Of a stretch of 64,000 nt of DNA, positions 34,381-45,942 are shown in pieces. The DNA comes from Chaetomium olivaceum (lineage: Eukaryota > Ascomycota > Sordariomycetes > Sordariales > Chaetomiaceae). Each line of letters begins with the position of its first letter. Position 1 is the first letter of the stretch. The notes beneath the pieces were generated by a model. It made no database searches and was not told the DNA's origin. It saw nothing but the letters and a program-made list of their open reading frames with translations. The stretch lies in assembly GCA_039881045.1 (NCBI GenBank), contig JAYWVB010000007.1, forward strand, positions 1,054,001 to 1,118,000, in the 5' to 3' direction. Made by a program: the position numbers and the translations under genes.

Positions 34381-34716
34381 ATGCGTCTCTCAATTCCTGC
34401 GTTCCTCGTCGCATTTGCGGCAACGACCAGTGCGGCAGAGCTATGGTGGATTGACACCTGCTGTCTTGTCACGACATGCGACAGCAACGGGACCTGGCAG
34501 GGTGATAACGGCGCCTGGGGTAATATCAATTTCAACGAAGGCTGTAGGGATTTGCCCATCCCAGGGTTGGTCGAGTTTTGTATAGATTGGACGAACAGAA
34601 GAGCCCATTTCCGATTCGACGGGCAGGGTAAGCGTTGCATGAGGTTCGAGTCTGAGGTCAACGACCTTGGATGCTGGATCTCGAGATGGTTGGAAGCTCC
34701 TTGCAACTGGTTTTAA
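34381..34716 (+). CDS. Small secreted cysteine-rich protein (effector-like)
   Basis: 111 aa, intronless. Residues 1-18 form a clear signal peptide (MRLSIPAFLVAFAATTSA), leaving a mature domain of about 93 aa with eight cysteines (an adjacent CC pair, then six singles), enough for four disulfides. The mature part is rich in Trp (seven) and Asn and ends CNWF. No family was recognised. It lies convergent with the NRPS gene, 260 bp apart. It could be a secreted defence or competition protein, or unrelated to the cluster; function is not inferable. Confidence 0.8.
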   Translation: MRLSIPAFLVAFAATTSAAELWWIDTCCLVTTCDSNGTWQGDNGAWGNINFNEGCRDLPIPGLVEFCIDWTNRRAHFRFDGQGKRCMRFESEVNDLGCWISRWLEAPCNWF

Positions 34717-34974
34717 TCATGCGTCTTACTCGACAACAGTAGTTAGTAGGCTTAGCGTGATGTGGTAGGGAGGGAAATAGCCCACGTCTTGTTTGTATTT
34801 TCTTGTTTCTTAGTGAAGGAACTTCGTAACCTAGTTCAGGAAGATAACAGAAAGCTTATATACAAAAGAAAGAAACATCGCGAGAACTACACCCAACTTG
34901 AACCACTCACCACCCTCAACGCCGTTAAACAATCTGGACCACCGATTCCAATCTCCTCGGCCATGGCCAGGGAG

Positions 34975-37900
34975 TCAACCCAGAAACTCACCCACCGCCG
35001 TCTTCTTCCCATCCACAATATCCTGCACGATGCCCAGATACGTCTCCAACACGCCCTTGGCCTCCTCCGCGCTAAACAACCTCGAATCATAACCCATTTT
35101 CAACTTATGCCCTCCCTCCACATCCTTAAACACCTCAAACATGACCGCATAATTCACATACATAGTCACCTTGCTCATCGCCATGACAATCCATCGCATG
35201 TTGTCCTGCTCCGCAGGCGCCGGCTCAAACGGCTGGAACAAGAACAGCGTCTTGGCGGCATGCGTCGCGCGATCCACACCCAACCCTTGCTTCCCATAGA
35301 TATCCCCCAGCGCGACCGACCCGTTCTCGGTCATGGCCCAGAACCCGGACTGCGTATCCTTCAGCAGCGCCTGCACGTTGCCGCCATCGACACTGCCGAT
35401 GCGCGAGCGGAACGGCAAGAAGTTGGCGCACGTCCCGTTGATGAGTTGCGGGTCGTCCAGGTCGACGTTGCGGCCGGTCAGGAGGTAGTCGTAGGTGACA
35501 TCCGCGGGGGAGTTGCTGAGCTTGGCTAGTAGCAGGCTGTAGGCGGCCTGGAAGACGATGCTGGCGGTGACGCCGGCGGTGCGGGCGTAGGCGTTGACGG
35601 GGATGGACGTGCGGGCGAGGGTGACGGCGCTGACTTTGGGGTTGGTGAGCTGGGATGGGAAGGTGAAGCTGTTGTTGGCGAGGGTGGTTTTCCAGAAGGA
35701 GAGCATGGGGTCGCGGAGCTCGGGCTGGTTGGTGTACTCGACGAAGGTGCGGAAGGGGGTGGGGGATACTGGCATCGGCTGGCCATCACGGAGGGCGGCG
35801 AACTGGTCGTCAAAGATGCGTAGCAGTGTGCCGTCGTACATGGCATGATCGAGCTTTGTCGCGAGGTCCATCGTGCCGTCGGGGTAGCGGAGGACGAGGT
35901 AGCGCACGAAGGGCCGGCCGATGGCAAAGCGTTGATCCCAGTGCTTGCGGATCAGTTGAGTCTTTTCTTCCGAGTCGGCGTTCTGGCAGTCGACCACCGC
36001 CAAGTCCATCACGGGCTTCTTGAGAATAATCTGCACCCAGCTGAGGGGATCTGCGTCGTTCTGCTTCATGTACATGGCGCGCAGGATCTGGTTCGCCTGA
36101 GTGAGACCCCGTGTGAGGTCGATCCAGCGGTCGAGATCGAAGCCGCTGGGCAGACGGCGCACCGTCATCAGCATCCAAAACTGGTCTTCGGTGTGCCCCT
36201 GCGTCAAGAACTCCACCTGGCCCGGCCCGCAAGGATAGATGTCTTCAATGTCATCATCGGACAAACCGGATGCTCGCAGCTTGTCTTTAACCGTTTGGTT
36301 GACCTCAAGCTTGACCGCTAGGGCGGAAGTCATGGGTGCCTTTACCGGCTTGATACGCTGGGCCTGTTCCTTGAGGGACGGGTAGGTGACAACGTCGTTG
36401 ACCGACAAAGAGAAGTTGAGGCTGCGAAGCATGCTGCCAAGATTGATAGCAGCGATTGAATCACCACCATAGTGGTAAAATAGCGAACCTGGGTCAATGG
36501 TCTCCGGTTCAACCTCGAACAACTCGGCCCATGCGCTACGGGATGCGCTACGGAGTGTCCTCTCCTCCTCGGTCAACTCCGAGTCGCTAATGGCCGGCCC
36601 ATTTGCCACGGGCGCCGTGCTGGAGTAACCGGCCAGAGTCTTGGGGTCCAGTCCCTCTGCCAGCCCGGCGAGCTGCTTTCGGTTGATCTTGCCAGACGCG
36701 AGAAGCGGGAAGCTCTTGAAGGGCAAGAAGATCTTGGGCATCATGTAGTGGGCTAGAGAATGTAACCGGTCGAGGATCGTCGCTGGGTCGACGACTGCGG
36801 TGGGGTACATGTGGCTGCTCGCTACCTCTCCATCTGGCTTCTCAACGGGGACGTAGTAAACCACGATCTGCTTCTTGCGTTGGACCTCCGCCACCGTGAC
36901 GACGCAGGTTTCGACAATATCGGCTGCCTGAGTCAAGATGGTGTTCTCAATCTCGCCGAGCTCGATACGGAAGCCGTTCAGCTTGACCTGGTTGTCTCTC
37001 CGGCCGAGACACTCAATCTCCCCTGACGGGAGCCAGCGGGCGTAGTCGCCGGTACGGTAAATGGGCGAGCCATCCGCTGCGGTTGTAAAGGCCTTGGTTG
37101 TTAACTCGGGACGGTTCAAATAACCGATGGCGACTTGGTCTCCACCGACGCAGAGTTCGCCCACTGTGCCATATGGAACAGGCACAAGCAGCTCTGGGTG
37201 GAGGATCGTGGCCTTGACCGCCTTCAACGGGTAACCGACGCTTTTCAGGTTGCCGTTGGGCTCAACCTTTGATACGGTCATGAGGATTGTAGCCTCAGTA
37301 GGACCTGTACATTAGGTTAGAACACGTTCCATCTGAGTTGGCAGTGGTGGAAAAGAGGGCGACGGGGTAAAAAGGGGGCGCAGTAAATAAACGTCAACAT
37401 ACCATATCCGTTGTAAACATCCATCCGAGTCGCCCACACACTAGCAACCTCAGGGGTGATGGGCTCACCACAAACAAGAAGGGCCTTTAGAGTAGGCACC
37501 TGCTCAGGGGAAATCAGTTTAGAGATGGTTGGAGTTATCATCAACTGCTCGGCCCCAAACGCATTAACACAACCTGCGAGATCCTGCATCAGCGTGTCCT
37601 GGTCCGCAATGGAGATGATGCCACCCGAGCTGAGCACAGTGAAAACATCGAAGTAGGAGGCGTCAAAGACGTAGTTCAGGAACCACAGCACATGCCACTT
37701 GTCGTCATGCTGCAGGCCTCGATCATGCCCTCAGTCGAGGCTCCCACCGCGCCGTGGTGTACCTGCACACCCTTGGGGAGACCCGTCGAGCCGCTCGTGT
37801 AGATGACGTACGCGAGGTCGCGCACAGAGGGCTCCAGCAGCTCGCCGGCAAATGTGTTGATGTCGCCAGTCGTGTCGACGGTGTCGAGGTTGATCACCTC

Positions 37901-40900
37901 GCCGGTGAACGACTCAAACACGTCAGCATTTATGCTGTCCGTGATGGTGATGGTAGCGCCAACGTCGCGTGTGATGAAATCATTTCTGTCGCGAGGGTTC
38001 TTGGGGTCGAGCGGAGTGTAGGCAGCACCAGCCCTGAGGACACCAAACACGGCGATGAGGGTGTTGATGGACTTGCGCATGCAAATCGGGATGATATCCC
38101 CCTTTTTGGCTCCCTTGGTTCGGAGGTAGCGCGCCAGGCGGTCAACGGCGTCACCAAACTGTCGGTAGGACAGCGCTGTTTTGCGTGTTGTGTCTGACAA
38201 CTCCTGGAGCGCTGTCTTCTCGGGGTGCTGCGCAATAATCCTATCGACGAGGGTGAGGGCAGTCAGACCAGGCTCCGTGGCACGCACATTGGATTGGGAA
38301 TCCAAAAACTTGAGTTCCTCCACCGAGGTGGGAACGATATCGCTGATACGAATATCGGGACGTTGCAAAAAGATGTTGACGGTCTCGGCCACATTGCCTA
38401 GCAATAGCGAGGCTTTGGCATGCGTCAAACCGGAAAGCAGACGCAGTCTCAACCCGCTTCCCGTTACCGCTTCTGCTTCGAGCATGGTGTGATCGGGCAC
38501 ATAGTTTGGCTCGTGAGGCTCACATGGCACGAGGGGACCGTTTTCACGCTCCGACTCAACCGTTTCAGTGTCCTTAATAAGCACATTGACCAGGGTGTCG
38601 TAGTGCTTTGCGGTCAAGTTCGCCTCTTTGACGATATTGCGCAAGCCGAACTGAGCCTTGGGCGCAACCTCCCAAATTTCGTCTTGGATAGTTCTAGCCA
38701 AGTCGAGGAGCGACGTCTCGGTGTCTAGCTGGACACGGAACGGGACCGTGGCAATGGTTGGCCCAGCCATGTCGGTGATCCCCTGCACGGGCACGTCGCG
38801 GCCAGACAGTGTGGCACCAAACAAGACATCATTACGCCCCGAGTGCATGGAGAGAACAACGGCCCATACGGCATAGATGAGGGAGCCGATTGAGACATTG
38901 TGTGACGCTGCGATGTGTTGAACATCTTGGGCGAGGACGGCCTCTACAACAGCGTTCTCCGAGGTGGCCTGGCCCAGAACAGTTGGGAGGACACCATCTA
39001 GCTTCTCCCGCCAGAACTTCTTGAGCTGCTCCTGTTCGGTTGTTTGCAACTTCAATGTGTGATTAACAAAGTCGACGTAGGCTGGCCGTTGGAGAAGCGG
39101 CTTTCCGCCCAAAACGTTCGACAAGTCATCGATGAGGAAGTTGTTGGACCAGTAATCGAATAAGGCGTGGTGCATGGTAACAGCTAGGATGCCGTCCCGG
39201 AGACTAGCAAAATGCACAAAGTTACCGCCCAGCACCATGGAGTGCTTTTCGAGTGTTGAGTATTCCCGAGCCGTGACTTGTGGCAGATTATCCCATGACA
39301 AGGCAGGGACGGTCTTCCTAATCAGCTGAAGGAAAGATGTTTTGTTCAGGATGAAAGTTGTCCGGAGCAGGGGAAGACGTGGGATCAGACTCTCGAGCCC
39401 CTTTCGGACATCCTGGGGTGATATTCCCTTCAAGCGGTAGTAACGACGGTAAACATACGTCGAACCCCCGCGCAAGGAGTCGGCTAAGAAGCTATCCTGT
39501 AAGGAGGTTGTGGGATACGCGTCTTCGACGTAGTCCATCTTCCTTGCGGTAGCATTCTTGGGTAGCAACGCAAACTGTGGGACATCGACGTTGGCCTTCT
39601 CCCGCAACGCCTTTGCTTTCTCTAGCAGAGCATGTAGAGGCAGTCGAAGGATGTCTGGCACTGACACCTCAATGTCGTCCTGAAAAGCCTTGGTCGAGAC
39701 ACGAATGGCGTCCAGAGAGGACCCTCCAAGCTCCTGGAAGGTGCTATCACTTGTGCTGATGCGTGCCCCAGTCAGCTTTAAGATACTGGCCAGAATTTCG
39801 CAGAGTTTCTGCGCAGGTTCCGTGAGGTGCGTAGTCCCCTCCTCCTTGGAGACGCCATTTAAACCCTGGCTGTGACTATCGGTAGAGGAGCTCAAGAGGG
39901 AGTCTCTGTCGAGAGCCTGGACATCTTTGGTAAGCCGTGGAATGTCGACCTTGCCATTAACGTTCAGGGGCAGCTCGGTTTGCAACAGCCAGTAGGTGGG
40001 CATCATGTAGCTGGGAATATGCTGGGCCAACAGGTCCTTGAGCTCGCTCCGCAGTCGCGGCCACTCCAGCGCTGATCCTGTTTTAGCAACGATGGCAGCC
40101 ACCAGTGACTTACGACCGGCAATCTCGGCGGCGACGACACTGGAATTAGAAACGTCGGGATGAGTTTGCAAGATGGTGTTGGAATCTCCAGGCTCGACAC
40201 GCTGCCCGTTGATCTTGACCTGAAAGTCAATTCTGCCAACCATCTCAATGGACCCGTCCTCGTGGGCGACGACCATATCGCCAGTCCGATATAGGCGGCC
40301 CGGGCCAAAGGGGTTGTCGATGAAAGCTTCGGCTGTCTTTTCCGGACGGTTGAGATAATGAAGCGCGAGCTGATCTCCACCGAGACAGAGCTCTCCCGGG
40401 ACGAGGAGGGGACTAAGACGCGTTGTGCCCGGGACGAGCACGAACGAGGTTGTGGTATCGCTAGGGCGGCCAATGTTTTGCGGGTTCTGGCCGAGCACCA
40501 TCTCCCGTCGCCAGTTCACTTGAGTGTTCTCGCTCAGACCATACGCGTTGAGTAGCTCCAACTCGTTGACCCAGGTTGGGATGAGAGCGGGGTTGATCAG
40601 CTCGCCGGCAACTGTCATCCGCTTTAGACAAGGAACAGTACCAGGGGTGAGCAGTAGCGCGGTCGAAGGCGTAACGTCAATGACGTTAATTTGCATCTGG
40701 TTGATGGTGCGCCCAATGTGAACAGTGAGGTTCTCCTTGCTGGCTAGGCACAGGCAGCCGCCCTGCTTCAATGTGGACCATACCGACCGCTGGGCTGCCG
40801 AAAAGACAGGGTTATGAAAGAGGAGCTGGCGAAGATCAGGCAGAGTCGGGAAAGCTGCTAGGCCAGATGTTGCCGAGGAGTGGATCTAGGAATTGAATAA

Positions 40901-42937
40901 TTAGCACACGCGACATCATGAAGGGGGAAAGACAGCTTTGCTCCAAATTTGACTTACGTGAAGCACGCCCTTGGGTTTTCCAGTCGAGCCGGATGTGTAG
41001 ATCACGTAGACGGGGTCACTGGGGTCGCAGCCGCGGTCGAGGTTGGTGTCTTTGGCTCGGATCGACTCTGTGATGAGCTCCTCGATCACCACCTCTCGAC
41101 CCGGGAACCGACCAGTAGTCGTTTTATCTACAATGACAACCTGGGCTCCAACATCTTCGACGATAAAGTTGTTTCTCTCCTGCGGCGTGTCGGGGTCGAT
41201 CGTGACATAGGCAGCCCCTGTCTTAAGAATGGCAACCAGGGAAATGATGAGGTTCGCGGATCGCTCGACGCACACGGGAACGAAGGAGCCTCTACCAACA
41301 GGCAGGTGCCGTGCGACTCTGTTGCTGATGCGGTTCAGCTCATCGTACGTCAAAGGACGGTTTCCTTCGAACTGCAGGGCTGGTGCGTCAGGTGTAAGGA
41401 GAACCTGACGCTCGAAGAGCTTGTGGACGTTATCATGAACGGGAACGGTAAGAGGCATGCCCATCTCCAGGATAAGATCGAGTTCTGGGGGGGATATAAT
41501 CTCGATCTCGCTGAGAAAGAAGTTGGGGTGCTTGACCATCTCTGAGAGTGCCATGGTGAGATGGTCAAGGACAACCTTGACTTTCTCAACTGGGATAGCC
41601 GTGTCATGCTGAGCGACGATTGATACCGCATGGCTGACCTGCACGGAGATTCCTACAGGATGGTTGCTGGGCTCAGAGGCGGCCATGAGAGCCTCTTCGT
41701 CCCCAACGGCAACGGATAGCTTGAAGTCGATCGCGGAAACGGCGTCCAAGAGCTCCGAGCCGGCAAAGAAGGCATGTGTTGTCGACAACGTGTTGAGACG
41801 GTCGGCTTCCTTGATGACGGCCGCTGCGGTGAGCTCAGGGTTCATCTGCAGTCTGAGCGGGTATTCCTGGTCGACATATCCTATGACTGACTCGTGGCCC
41901 TTGACCGTTTTGTTTCTCCCCTCGGCTACGAAGGCGATGTCGTGCACCTCACTGCCCAGGTTGCAATGGCGATCCAGCACCAAGCCCAGGGCAGCATATA
42001 CAACGGCATATTCGGAGACACCGAGCTGCTTCGCACATCGTTTGAGGGATGAGCCGCTGATGGAAACGGGGCTGGTGGCCCGAGTGGTTTGAAAGGTCTG
42101 GTGCCTCTCTAATGGGAACGAGTGAAGTACGACGTCAGGCAGGGAGCCGAGTGTGTTGTTCCAAAACTCCCTCGCGGTCTCCCGAGTGGTATTCCTTGTG
42201 GCAAGGCTCAGGTACTGTGGGAACGTGAGCCTCAGTGGTGGGATCCAACCCGATAAGAGAGACAGGAAGTCCCTCCAAAGATGCCCCAACGATGTGCTAT
42301 CGGCGACCAATTGCGGCAGACAGAGTGTGACATGTGGAGTAAAACTGGCCCATTCGACGACCAGCATCGCAGGCCCCTGGAAGCCGAAGGTGTAGATGTG
42401 TTCGAAGTTGGCATCGAAGCCACCCCGCACATTTCTCGGACGTTTAAATATGCGGAGGACGAAGTCATCGTTGTTCTTTTCTTTCACGATCGTGGTTCGT
42501 AGGATGTGGTGCTGCAAAGCCAGAGCATGCCATGCTTCGTGAAGTTGGTCGAAGCTCTTGACCATGTCCGTGGACAAGTCTAGACGGATGACGGCGGGTC
42601 TTTTTGCGGCATCGGGGTCGCGTCGGAGCTGCTCCTGTTGGGCAGGCGTGCATTCGATTTCGGACTCGATCTCATTGTTGTCTGAAGCCCACTGTCCCCC
42701 GGCGTCGGTGTCTGTACCGATGCCACGTAGGGTCGAGAGTGCCCTGGTGACTTGCTTGAAGGTGATGTGGAGGGACTTGGCCTGCTTCAGCGACTTGGCA
42801 CCCCCTTGGGGCTGTTTGGAGAGATCCAACCAGCCATCATCAACGGTCTGATCAATCATGGTCATACTGGATGGCGGTGACGACGGGGGAGTGGCTAGAA
42901 ACGCATGCTTGCTGTCTCGCCCCAGAGGATTGCGCAT
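34975..42937 (-). CDS. Bimodular non-ribosomal peptide synthetase, C*-A-T-C-A-T-C
   Basis: Three exons: 40958-42937, 37403-40885 and 34975-37304, about 2,597 codons. Domains (approximate residues): a leading C-like domain 100-480 whose HHxxxDG motif reads PQLVADS, so both His are gone; A1 535-990 with YTSGSTGKPKG and a core Lys in LNVNGK; T1 near 1060 (LGGSSLDAI); C1 1110-1540 (HHALFDY, both His kept); A2 1560-2070 (YTSGSTGLPKG, NGYGPTEATIL, LLASGK); T2 near 2130 (YGGDSIAAI); and a terminal C domain to the end (LDHAMYDG, catalytic His kept). There is no thioesterase or reductase, so release by the terminal C domain, often cyclising in fungi, is expected. Dipeptide or diketopiperazine synthetases share this layout. 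At A1 the residue aligned with Asp235 of GrsA is Ser. The frame breaks once, around 37703-37708; exon phases require one missing base. Transcription starts opposite the methyltransferase gene. Confidence 0.95.
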
Positions 42938-44284
42938 GTTGAATGGATTGGACCAATATGCGTGTAAAAAGCAGTCGTTACAGCATGGGACGAAAGACAG
43001 ATTGGATAGCGGCGTTTAAGTGGGTGTAAAACAACACGAGGCATGCCAATGTCGCCTATTTCACCAACTTATATGCGATCCGTCTCGCTTCTCACCTTGG
43101 GGACCAATACGGTGCCAAGTTACACTCTACGGCGAATCTGACAGCCAACTCGGGCCTGCCTACCGAGGGTTTGTTCTCTTCTCGGGTCAGTATTCCCACG
43201 TCTGCGCCGCCGCTGGTAACCTGAACGGTCTCTATCAATACTACGAACGCGGCACAAACACACTCCGGTTCAAGGTACCATAACTTATGTACATTGAAAT
43301 CTATGTAGATCACGAAGCCTCGGAGGTACTCACGTTTAGACACTAGGTACGATATCAAAGCCGTTGGAATCACAATATCTACTTTCCAACCAACAGACTT
43401 GAAGATTTTAGGTTGACTCTCGACGCATCCATGAATTTCTCGGCTCGGCCCGAAACAAATCCCAACGGCTGTAAGATCGATTCCCCTAATGGGCTTGAAC
43501 CCGTTTAGGTACCGACCAAGGTGAGTGCTGTAACTCGAAGGGCGAACTCAAGGATGTAGCTCCTTCCGGGACGCCATGTTGCATTTAAGCTCGCCGCAGG
43601 ATATACTGTAATAGGGAATCTGCAGCCCTGCGGCTCAGCTCTTGAACGCAACGGTCCTGCAGTTACTGCATCTTGGCTTTTTCGGGCGCGCCCTCTCCAA
43701 ATCAGGCATGTGGCAATTCAGGAGTACGTTTCATAGACTTTCCTAGAGTTGCCAAATCGTGCATTTCAAGTTTCCTATTCACACGATTGAGTGTTTCTCG
43801 CCGTAAGCTGTCAACCTAGTAGGAGCCAATGACCCAATAGTCACGTCTACTACCACTTCAGCCTGAAAAGGTGTTCGGGAACAGGGCCCCGAAACGGAAA
43901 GTTGCTCCCACGATAGGAATTCAAACGAATCATGCACGCGTTATGCAAACCAGACTAGACATGGAGATGCTGCGGGCCAGGCTGGGGAATTCGGGCAAGC
44001 TAGCGGCAGGGCCCGAGCATCTCCAGGTAAGGCCAGCTCATGCTACCAGATACACTCTCGGCAACGCAATGGACTTGAGTAAGAGTACAGCCTCAAACTT
44101 CTATGACCCATCTATAAGTATCATGTCCTCAGTAGTCTAAGGTGATCTCAACTTCATCACTCAAGCCATCAATCAGTCTTCTATCATCTCTTCTCTACAA
44201 ACACAACTGTCGCTGCACCTCAGCTACAGATCATCACATCACAACACTTTAAGATTACCTCGTGTCATCAAACCAACGCCCAAC
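42938..44284. promoter_or_regulatory. Divergent promoter between NRPS and O-methyltransferase
   Basis: 1.35 kb with no supported coding sequence separates the two start codons. Co-regulation of the pair through this region is inferred from the head-to-head arrangement. A TATAAG lies on the methyltransferase side. Confidence 0.6.
44113..44118 (+). promoter_or_regulatory. Possible TATA box of the O-methyltransferase gene
   Basis: TATAAG 167 bp before ATG 44285, followed by a CT/CA-rich leader (44155-44280) typical of strongly expressed fungal genes. Confidence 0.45.
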
Positions 44285-45188
44285 ATGCTCGGCAGCATTC
44301 TTCCTTTCGACGAGGAGAAGGTGGACCGCGTCAGCGAGTACTGCGAGAAGCGCTCCCTGAACATCCCTGACAACCTGGCCGACCACTGGGAGTGGACCCG
44401 CACCCGTTTCCCCGATGCCGACAAGATGTCCAGCTGCCTTCAGGGCTCCTGGATGATCTTCACCGCCAGAGACCGCAAGCCCAAGCGGGGTACGTACACA
44501 CACCTATCTGTCCATCTCTACATGCCTCCACACCCCCACTCCCCCACACGTTCGCTTCGCCACGCGGCAGCGGCATGGCCGAAACGAGACTAACGCTCCG
44601 TGTCTTACTCAGTTCTGGAGATTGGCTGCTTCTCTGGCTACAGCGCCCTGGCCTGGTACGAGGGTACCAAGGACACCAAGGCCGAGATCGTGACGCTGGA
44701 GTACAGCCCCAAGATGATCGCCGCCTCCCGCGAGGCGTTCGCCAAGTACGGGGTCGAGGACCGCATCACTCTGGTCGAGGGCCCCGCCGAGAAGACGCTC
44801 CCGACTCTGACGGGCGAGTTCGACCTCATCTTCGTCGACGCCAACAAGGATGGCTATGCCAACTACGTGAAGACGATCCTGGACCAGAAGCTCCTCTCGC
44901 CCAACGGCATCATTCTCTGCGACAACGGTACGTGGCCCTTTCTCACCCCTTCCTCTTTCTGTAACGCCATTGCTGACAAGATAAACAGTCTTTGCCCGTG
45001 GCCTCTCCATTGGTCCGGACTGCGCACCGTGGCTCAACGACCACGTGCGCCCTTACTGGCTCAGCTGCGGCCAGGCTTTGGACGAGTTCAACACTGGTCT
45101 GATGAAGGACAACCGTATTGACGTGCTGCTTCTGCCCCTCTTCGATGGTGTTACCCAGATCCGGTGGAGGGACCAGGTGAAGGCTTAA
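44285..45188 (+). CDS. Caffeoyl-CoA-type O-methyltransferase (cation-dependent family)
   Basis: Three exons: 44285-44489, 44613-44927 and 44989-45188, 239 aa in exact phase with GTACGT donors. It transfers a methyl group from SAM to a hydroxyl, commonly a catechol-like or aromatic one, and is probably a tailoring step for the adjacent NRPS product. Motif I is VLEIGCFSGYSALAW (around residue 69). The acidic strand-2 end is in TLEYSPKMIAASREAF, and the metal/substrate region DLIFVDANKDGYANY and ILCDNV match the caffeoyl-CoA O-methyltransferase family, with Asn in place of the usual second Asp of VDADK. Length is normal for the family. It is divergent from the NRPS, which supports membership of the cluster. 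Confidence 0.92.
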
Positions 45189-45942
45189 GCAGGTCAGAGT
45201 CCGTCGACGGTTGCATCCATGCTACTTACTCACCTTTTGGGTGGGTTACAACGCCGGGTTATGGATTGCCTGATGCAAGTGTGTATCTCCGCTGCGGGAG
45301 GGGAGGATCAGTACTACATAGATGCAGCTACAGATAGACGTTCGGTAGAGACGACGGCTATTCAGCCGGGCAATGAGATAGGTATCAATAAGCGAATCTT
45401 TGTACAACGGCTGTTATGACCTTGTTTCAGCCGCCTGCGAGCCTAACTCCGGATAGTGGCACCCCTTCGGACTTCGCCGGGGCTTCGCCGCTCACCTACA
45501 TGACCATAGTAATACGGGACCTTCTGCTTCCGCGTTGGGAAAAGGTGAAAGCCACCCACCGAGTCCAAATTTGGCATTGCCAATGCCCCCGGCTTTTAAG
45601 CTTATGCAGAAGCACCGATGCAAGTGTTCGGAGAATCTAGAACAAACCAGGAAATTCTTCACGCAGTATTCACACCACGGATATGTCGGGATATACTTAC
45701 CTGTTTAGGGGGCGAGAACATACGGCCAAATACGACGAGCAAACCAACTCTGGCTAGCCGGTTTTGTTAGCGATGAGTATATACATGCCTTTTCACAACT
45801 CGAAGAACGGCGATACCAACAGCGCCTCCCGTCAACATCCCTTCCCCGAGCCAATCACCGCCCCTAGAACACCGCTTACTCACATCCACCTTTCAACGTT
45901 GCACCCCGACTACCTCGGCCCCTCCCCTCCGTAATTCTCACG
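45189..45942. other. Intergenic region
   Basis: 754 bp between two + strand genes. No coding sequence supported; it should include the 3' UTR of the methyltransferase gene and the promoter of the reductase. A TATATACATG tract lies at about 45778-45787, some 160 bp before the next ATG. Confidence 0.45.
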
